Shown: in pieces, positions 5,688 to 10,305 of the stretch
Layout of the letters: each line of letters opens with the position of its first letter
How positions within the stretch are numbered: the stretch's first letter is position 1
Origin: Acidaminococcaceae bacterium
GTDB taxonomy: Bacteria; Bacillota; Negativicutes; Acidaminococcales; Acidaminococcaceae
Assembly: GCA_024405585.1 (NCBI GenBank)
Contig: JAKSOM010000029.1
Location: 1 to 10,305 of the forward strand
DNA: 10,305 bases
Direction of reading: 5' to 3'
Made by a program: the position numbers and the translations under genes
The notes under the pieces: generated by a model
What the model was told of the DNA's origin: nothing
The model's input: the letters and a program-made list of their open reading frames with translations, nothing else
The model's database searches: none

Positions 5688-5712
5688 CTTTCCCTCCTAA
5701 GTTTTTTCCCTC

Positions 5713-5787
5713 CGCAGAACTACACCGAACAACGGAACTTTCGGGAATCTTTCTGCGTGTGTTTTTCGCATGTTCAAAACGCATGCG
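5713..5787 (-). promoter_or_regulatory. Structured rpsB leader, candidate S2 autoregulatory RNA
   Basis: In minus-strand RNA, CGCAGAA and UUCUGCG (5751-5757 with 5713-5719) form a perfect seven-base outer stem. Inside it CCGAA and UUCGG (5740-5744 with 5725-5729) form a five-base inner stem, separated by a 6/5 internal loop. The 3' side of the outer stem lies 14 bases before the AGGAGG site. A 5' hairpin, CGCAUG with CAUGCG (5782-5787 with 5767-5772), sits right at the predicted transcript start. Leaders before rpsB are known to bind S2 in other bacteria; whether this is one is an inference. Confidence 0.5.
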
Positions 5788-5793
5788 TCCGAT

Positions 5794-5822
5794 ATGATAG
5801 CATATCCTTATATATAAAGCAA
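5794..5822 (-). promoter_or_regulatory. Promoter of rpsB-tsf
   Basis: The minus strand has TTGCTT (5817-5822), 17 bases, then TATCAT (5794-5799), with TGC before the -10, an extended -10 promoter. The start is near 5787. The -35 begins only nine bases after the trkH stop, so the trkH and rpsB units are packed tightly, and I see no terminator between them. Confidence 0.75.
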
Positions 5823-5830
5823 GAAAAATT

Positions 5831-7288
5831 TTACCAATTTTTACGCCGGCCCCAAAAATCGGAGCTGAGCAGCACCAAAAGGGTGGTGATTTCCAAACGT
5901 CCCAACAGCATGCTGATAATTGCCAAACCCTGGACATAGTAACCCGCCCCCGCAAATCCGGCACCGGTACCCAAATATCCCCAGGCACTTCCCGTACTGC
6001 TCATACAAGAAGCCACCATGCTGACACAATCTATAAGATTCAGCCCGCTGAAGGAAGCGGCCAACACCAGGACAAAGGAAGTGAGCAAATACAAGAGGAA
6101 GAAGCGCACCACCGATGCCACCACATCCGTCTGGACCGCCTTGCCGCCATACTTCACAACATAGACCCCGTGGGGATTGAAAATCTTGAGCAATTCCCCT
6201 TTCAACGCCTTGGTCAGAATCACACAACGGATAATTTTGAAACCTCCGGCCGCAGAAGCACTGCAACCGCCGGCGGACAACAGCACCAACAGCACCAGTT
6301 TCGCCCCCTCTGGCCAGCCCCCCACATCCGCAAAGGCAAACCCTGTGGTACTGGTGTAGCTGAGCACCATCATAAACCCGTAATGCAACGAATCCGCCAC
6401 ATCATAGACATCCTGCATCCAAAGGGTCAGACTCACCACCGCCGTCCCCAGCAGAATCAACCCAATATAATACCTATGCTCCGGATCCTCCTTTATGGCC
6501 TGCATATCGCCACGCCACAACTTGAACCAAAGGGAGAAATTGGTTCCTCCCACCAGCATAAAGAAAAGCCCCACCAAGGCAACATATGTGCTGGGGAATT
6601 GCATTATGCCGCTGCTATTAAAACACAACCCCCCCGTTCCCACCGTGGCAACTGTCAGGTTCAACGCATCCAGCACGCTCAAGCCGCCCAGAAGCAACAG
6701 TCCGAACTCCACCAAGGTCATGGCAAAAAAAGTCAGAATGACCACCGCAATACTGTCCCTGATCTTCGGCAGAGTGCGTTCCGTTCCCCGTCCGGGCAAT
6801 TCCGAACCCAAAATGAACTCCTTGCCCCGGGTCATCTTGGGCAAGAAAGTGCTAAACAAAACAATAATGCCCACCGCCCCGCACCAATGGCCAAAAATAC
6901 GCCACACCTGAAACGAGAGGGGCAAATCCTCTAAATTCGGCAAAGCCGTCAGCCCAGTGGTGGTCCACATGCTCGTGCTTTCAAAAACCGCCGTCACAAC
7001 CCCCACCTGGGGCAAAGACACCAGATAGGGAATTGCCCCGAAAAAGCACACCGAAAGCCAGCCCAGGGCTATAACCAAAATGCTTTCCTTCATGGAATAC
7101 TGCCAGGAAACCCGTCCGGCACAAAACCGTAACAACAAGGCAATCCCCAGAGGGACCAACATCCCCACCACAAAGGCACCCACATATTCAGTTTCCTTGG
7201 CTACGGCTATGACAAGAGAAGGCAACAAAACCAAACTGTAAACCAGATACAGTTTTCTCAGCACATAAGCCACATAAGAAAAATTCAT
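5831..7288 (-). CDS. trkH: TrkH/KtrB family potassium uptake channel protein
   Basis: This is the membrane channel subunit of a Trk-type K+ uptake system, with TrkA as its cytosolic partner. The 485 residues match E. coli TrkH (483). Ten or so membrane segments surround four re-entrant pore loops whose filter glycines are visible in TTTGLTAL (about 109-116), TVGTGG (about 215-220), STTGFA (about 313-318) and SSTGSAW (about 430-436). The intramembrane gating loop is GGCSASAAGGFKIIR (about 340-354). I start at the ATG at 7288, two bases after the trkA stop and six bases from AAGGA (7295-7299); an alternative TTG two codons earlier would overlap trkA. Two points are unusual: the region before the first helix pair reads WCGAVGII where the family usually has W-x-G-G-x-G, and the gating loop has Ala in place of Gly/Thr. 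Confidence 0.94.
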   Translation of the reverse strand: MNFSYVAYVLRKLYLVYSLVLLPSLVIAVAKETEYVGAFVVGMLVPLGIALLLRFCAGRVSWQYSMKESILVIALGWLSVCFFGAIPYLVSLPQVGVVTAVFESTSMWTTTGLTALPNLEDLPLSFQVWRIFGHWCGAVGIIVLFSTFLPKMTRGKEFILGSELPGRGTERTLPKIRDSIAVVILTFFAMTLVEFGLLLLGGLSVLDALNLTVATVGTGGLCFNSSGIMQFPSTYVALVGLFFMLVGGTNFSLWFKLWRGDMQAIKEDPEHRYYIGLILLGTAVVSLTLWMQDVYDVADSLHYGFMMVLSYTSTTGFAFADVGGWPEGAKLVLLVLLSAGGCSASAAGGFKIIRCVILTKALKGELLKIFNPHGVYVVKYGGKAVQTDVVASVVRFFLLYLLTSFVLVLAASFSGLNLIDCVSMVASCMSSTGSAWGYLGTGAGFAGAGYYVQGLAIISMLLGRLEITTLLVLLSSDFWGRRKNW

Positions 7289-7290
7289 AC

Positions 7291-8634
7291 TCAATCCTTA
7301 GCTTCAAACAGGGATGTTATTGAAGTCATCCTGTCGTTGCGGGCCAAAATAACCAACCTGTCCCCCGCCTCCAACACGGTATCCCCCTTCGGAACAAGAA
7401 CCTCTTTCCCACGCACAAGTGCGCACATCAGGGATTCCTTCGGCAAATCCAATTCCTGCACAGCTCTGTTTTGAGCCGCACTGTCCTCCCCCAAAACAAC
7501 TTCTACCGCCTCCACCCGGGAATCGCCCAGATAGGAGACATTCACCACCTCACCCCGGTGGGCGTAACGCAATACCTCAGCCGCCGTAAGCATCTGGCAG
7601 AACAGCACCACATCTGCTTCCACTTTGTCCGTAAGGTTCAAATACTCGGAGTGGGTCAGCCGTACCAGAGTACGTTTTGTCCCCAAATGTTTCGCCACCA
7701 GCGCCGTCATCAGATTCAGACGGTCGTCATCCGTAATGACAATAATCAAATCCGCCTGACCGGCACCCTCCTCCTCCAGAAAGGCCATGTCGCTGCCGTC
7801 ACCGCACAACACCACCCCGCCGCGAAGCTCTGCCGCCAGTTTCTGACAGATTTGCCCGTTCTTCTCGATAATCTTAATATCCTTGCCTTCCTCCAGCAGA
7901 AGGGGGGCCAAAAATTGACCGGTCCTGCCGCCACCGATAATCATAATACGCTGGGGTTTCTGATAAACCTCAGAAAACTGCTTTTGGAATTCCTCTATCC
8001 TCTCCGAAATCCCCACAAAATATACATAGTCCTCCGGCATCAGACAGTCCTCGCCGCTGGGGATAAGCACCTTGTTGTTACGGGTAATCAGAGCGGCCAA
8101 AATATCCCTCGGCAGTTCCATGTCCCTGAGTTTCTGGTTCAACAAATTTGAATCCGCACCAATCTTCGTCTCGAACATAGTCACTTTGCCGTCAGCAAAT
8201 TTCTCCACATTCAAGGAACTGGAAGCATTAACGACCTGGGATATTTCCAAGGCCATGATTTCACAGGGATTGAGAACCACATCCACATGCAAATCCTGCC
8301 TCAGAAAATCCTTTTCAGAATTGCTGTAATCCACATTACGGACACAGACAATAGTCTTTTGCACCCCGTAGTGCTTGGCCAAAGTGCAAGCCACAATATT
8401 AACTTCGTCAACACCGGTGCAGGCGACAAACAGATCCGCTTCCGCCACATCCTGCCGCTGATACAATGACGAGGCGGTTACATCTCCATTCAAAACCAAA
8501 CAATCTATGGTTTTTTGGATTTCTTCGCAACGCTGGGCTGATTTCTCCACCAGCACCACATTGAATTCATCCGCAACTAAAAGTTTGGCGATGTTGAAGC
8601 CCAAATCCCCGGCACCGGCCACTACAATACGCAT
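7291..8634 (-). CDS. trkA: Trk system potassium uptake regulatory protein TrkA
   Basis: TrkA is the NAD(H)- and nucleotide-binding gating ring that controls the TrkH channel. The 447 residues contain two tandem RCK units. The first nucleotide-binding fold has Gly7-Ala-Gly-Asp-Leu-Gly12 followed by an acidic Glu30 at the end of strand two. It is followed by a TrkA-C subdomain (about 140-222). The second fold has Gly234-Gly-Gly-Arg-Thr-Gly239 and an acidic Glu257. A second TrkA-C (about 365-445) ends with DTVLEAGDRLVILAR. Both glycine motifs are intact, so both halves should bind ligand. The length fits full TrkA (E. coli 458) rather than the one-RCK KtrA form. GAAGG eight bases before the ATG is the ribosome binding site. 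It starts 19 bases after ileS and leads into trkH, so the three genes likely share transcripts. Confidence 0.96.
   Translation of the reverse strand: MRIVVAGAGDLGFNIAKLLVADEFNVVLVEKSAQRCEEIQKTIDCLVLNGDVTASSLYQRQDVAEADLFVACTGVDEVNIVACTLAKHYGVQKTIVCVRNVDYSNSEKDFLRQDLHVDVVLNPCEIMALEISQVVNASSSLNVEKFADGKVTMFETKIGADSNLLNQKLRDMELPRDILAALITRNNKVLIPSGEDCLMPEDYVYFVGISERIEEFQKQFSEVYQKPQRIMIIGGGRTGQFLAPLLLEEGKDIKIIEKNGQICQKLAAELRGGVVLCGDGSDMAFLEEEGAGQADLIIVITDDDRLNLMTALVAKHLGTKRTLVRLTHSEYLNLTDKVEADVVLFCQMLTAAEVLRYAHRGEVVNVSYLGDSRVEAVEVVLGEDSAAQNRAVQELDLPKESLMCALVRGKEVLVPKGDTVLEAGDRLVILARNDRMTSITSLFEAKD
7295..7299 (-). promoter_or_regulatory. Ribosome binding site of trkH
   Basis: AAGGA on the minus strand lies six bases before the ATG at 7288 and inside the last codons of trkA. 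This favours the ATG over a TTG six bases upstream and suggests coupled translation of trkA and trkH. Confidence 0.65.
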
Positions 8635-8653
8635 AAAACTTGCCTTCTGTACC

Positions 8654-10305
8654 TTACCTCAATACCTCTGCACAACGTTTGCACAAGGCGGGATGCTCAG
8701 CATCCTTACCCACATCTTCACTATAGTTCCAGCAGCGTTCACATTTGTGGCCCATTGCGTTCTTCACGGTAATGCTCAAATCCTCCCGATCCGTAGCCAC
8801 ATCACCCTTACCGCCTTCATACAAAGCCGCCTGGGAAACAATAAGCAGTGCGGGCAGATCCTTCTCCACGCCCTTGAAAATTGCCAGGGCCTCGCCGGTG
8901 GCATAAAGTTCAACCGCCGCCTCCAAACTGTTGCCGATCTTCTTGTCCTTCCTGGCCATCTCCAAAACCTTGGTCACCGCACTCCGCAAGGCAATGAAAT
9001 CATCCCACTTCTTCTCCAGGGCCTCATCCAAATAATCCTCTTTCACCTCAGGCCAGGGCATCAGTTGGACGGAGATGGGAGCACCTTCCGGCTTCTTCAT
9101 AAACTGCCAAACCTCTTCCATTGTAAAGCTCAGCACCGGAGCCAGCATTACTACCAAATCCAACAGAATTTCATACATGGCGGTCTGGGCGCTGCGGCGT
9201 TCCCTGCTATCCGCCTTCTCCGCATAGAGACGGTCCTTCAGAATGTCCAGATAGAACGCACTCATCTCCACCGTGCAGAAATTATGGATAGCATGATACA
9301 ACACATGGAAATCGTAATCCTCGTAGGCCTGAGTAACTTCCTTCTTCAAAAGTTGCAGATGCATCAGGGCCCAACGGTCCAGTTCCAACATATCCTTGTA
9401 TTCAACCCTGTCCGCGGCATAATCAAAATCATTGAGATTGCCCAACAGGTAACGGATGGTGTTGCGGATCTTGCGGTACACATCACTCATCTGCTTCAAA
9501 ATCTCTTTGCTCAAACGGATGTCCGCCTTATAGTCGCTGGATGCGGTCCACAGACGGATAATATCCGCACCATATTGCTTGATAACATCCTGGGGAATGA
9601 TGACATTACCCACGGACTTGGACATCTTCTTGCCCTCGCCATCAACCACATAACCATGGGTCAGTACTTCCTTATAAGGCGCCCTGCCGTGGGTGGCCAC
9701 ACTGGTCAAGAGGGAACTCTGGAACCAGCCCCGGTGCTGGTCACTGCCCTCCAAATACATATCCACGGGCCAAGCCAGTTCCGGACGTTTGGCCGCCACA
9801 GCCCTATGGGTACTGCCGCTGTCAAACCACACGTCCATAATGTCGGTCTCCCTGCGGAAATGGGTACCGCCGCACTTGGGGCACTTGATACCTTCCGGCA
9901 GCAATTCCTCAGCGCTGTGGGCCCACCAGGCATCACAGCCCTCCTGCTCCACAATCCCGGCCAAATGATTGATGGTATCGTCATTAATCAGATGCTCACC
10001 GCAGTTCTCGCAATAGAAAACGGGAATGGGCACACCCCAGGTACGCTGACGGCTGATACACCAATCGTGACGGTCCGCCACCATATTGTGAATACGGCTC
10101 TCACCCCAGGAAGGAATCCACTTCACATCCTTCTCGATGGACTTCAAAGCCGCCTCACGGAACCCGTCCACACTGGCAAACCACTGGCTGGTGGCACGGA
10201 AAATAACCGGATTCTTGCAACGCCAGCAATGGGCGTACTGATGCTTCACATTGGCCTTACCCAACAACATATTGATGGAAGCCAAATATTTCAAAACGGG
10301 AATAT
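8654..10305 (-). CDS. ileS: Isoleucyl-tRNA synthetase, C-terminal part (partial)
   Basis: IleS attaches isoleucine to tRNA-Ile in the cytosol. The right edge of the window cuts the gene; 549 residues remain of a usual 900-940. The N-terminal HIGH motif and most of the editing domain lie outside. Visible parts in order are CWRCKNPVIFRAT, the WCISRQRTWGVPIPVFYCENCG zinc element with a partner KCPKCG, SDQHRGWFQSSLL of the catalytic core, and KMSKS at 9614-9628. The anticodon-binding helical domain follows, and a C-terminal Cys4 zinc finger (CERCWNYSEDV, later LCKRCAEVL). The open frame continues to the edge with no start needed; the first in-frame Leu codon near 10292 is not a real start. This is the bacterial type with the C-terminal zinc finger. 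trkA follows after 19 bases. The 5' control region, often a T-box in Firmicutes, is not in the window. Confidence 0.97.
   Translation of the reverse strand, partial: IPVLKYLASINMLLGKANVKHQYAHCWRCKNPVIFRATSQWFASVDGFREAALKSIEKDVKWIPSWGESRIHNMVADRHDWCISRQRTWGVPIPVFYCENCGEHLINDDTINHLAGIVEQEGCDAWWAHSAEELLPEGIKCPKCGGTHFRRETDIMDVWFDSGSTHRAVAAKRPELAWPVDMYLEGSDQHRGWFQSSLLTSVATHGRAPYKEVLTHGYVVDGEGKKMSKSVGNVIIPQDVIKQYGADIIRLWTASSDYKADIRLSKEILKQMSDVYRKIRNTIRYLLGNLNDFDYAADRVEYKDMLELDRWALMHLQLLKKEVTQAYEDYDFHVLYHAIHNFCTVEMSAFYLDILKDRLYAEKADSRERRSAQTAMYEILLDLVVMLAPVLSFTMEEVWQFMKKPEGAPISVQLMPWPEVKEDYLDEALEKKWDDFIALRSAVTKVLEMARKDKKIGNSLEAAVELYATGEALAIFKGVEKDLPALLIVSQAALYEGGKGDVATDREDLSITVKNAMGHKCERCWNYSEDVGKDAEHPALCKRCAEVLR

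Noticed and set aside
4755..5939. Long plus-strand open frame of 394 codons opposite rpsB and tsf.
   Set aside because: It is the antisense of two certain genes, has no ribosome binding site and no recognisable domain; composition explains its openness.

Overview
This window looks like chromosomal DNA from a Firmicutes-type bacterium that has an outer membrane, most likely a member of the Negativicutes (an Acidaminococcaceae or Veillonellaceae relative). This is an inference. Strong AGGAGG-type ribosome binding sites, short Firmicutes-like spacing, a two-zinc-ribbon protein and an rpsB-tsf pair occur beside a complete exbB-exbD-tonB operon, which only makes sense in a cell with an outer membrane. 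I see no rRNA, tRNA, CRISPR array, insertion sequence, integrase or phage gene. The region is mainly ordinary housekeeping DNA with interesting control regions.

Layout, left to right. Positions 2-58 are the 3' end of a plus-strand gene. A gene-free stretch follows (59-215) with five degenerate heptamer repeats and a terminator. Two small minus-strand genes come next: a secreted DUF3887-like protein (216-653) and a cytosolic YbjN-like protein (709-1161). The 206-base gap at 1162-1367 is a divergent control region. It has tandem minus-strand promoters with duplicated extended -10 elements, a plus-strand TTGACA box overlapping them, and a 14-bp perfect palindrome near the predicted plus-strand start. 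It serves an unrecognised 173-residue protein (1368-1889), which ends at a two-way terminator facing tonB.

Everything right of 1930 is on the minus strand, so transcription runs from right to left. In that direction the order is ileS (cut by the window edge), trkA, trkH, rpsB, tsf, the zinc-ribbon gene, exbB, exbD, tonB. IleS charges tRNA-Ile. TrkA and TrkH form a K+ uptake channel with its NAD-binding regulatory subunit. RpsB and EF-Ts are ribosome and elongation components behind a strong extended -10 promoter and a structured leader of about 100 nt. ExbB-ExbD-TonB couples the proton gradient to outer-membrane transport. The exbB, exbD and tonB frames overlap by 4 bases at each junction, so they are surely one transcript. 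A strong hairpin lies between the zinc-ribbon gene and exbB with no convincing promoter after it.

I found no clearly new multi-gene system. The points most worth checking are the divergent control region at 1228-1331 with its unknown gene, the rpsB leader structure at 5713-5787, the hairpin before exbB with an alternative pairing, and the substituted motifs of TrkH.
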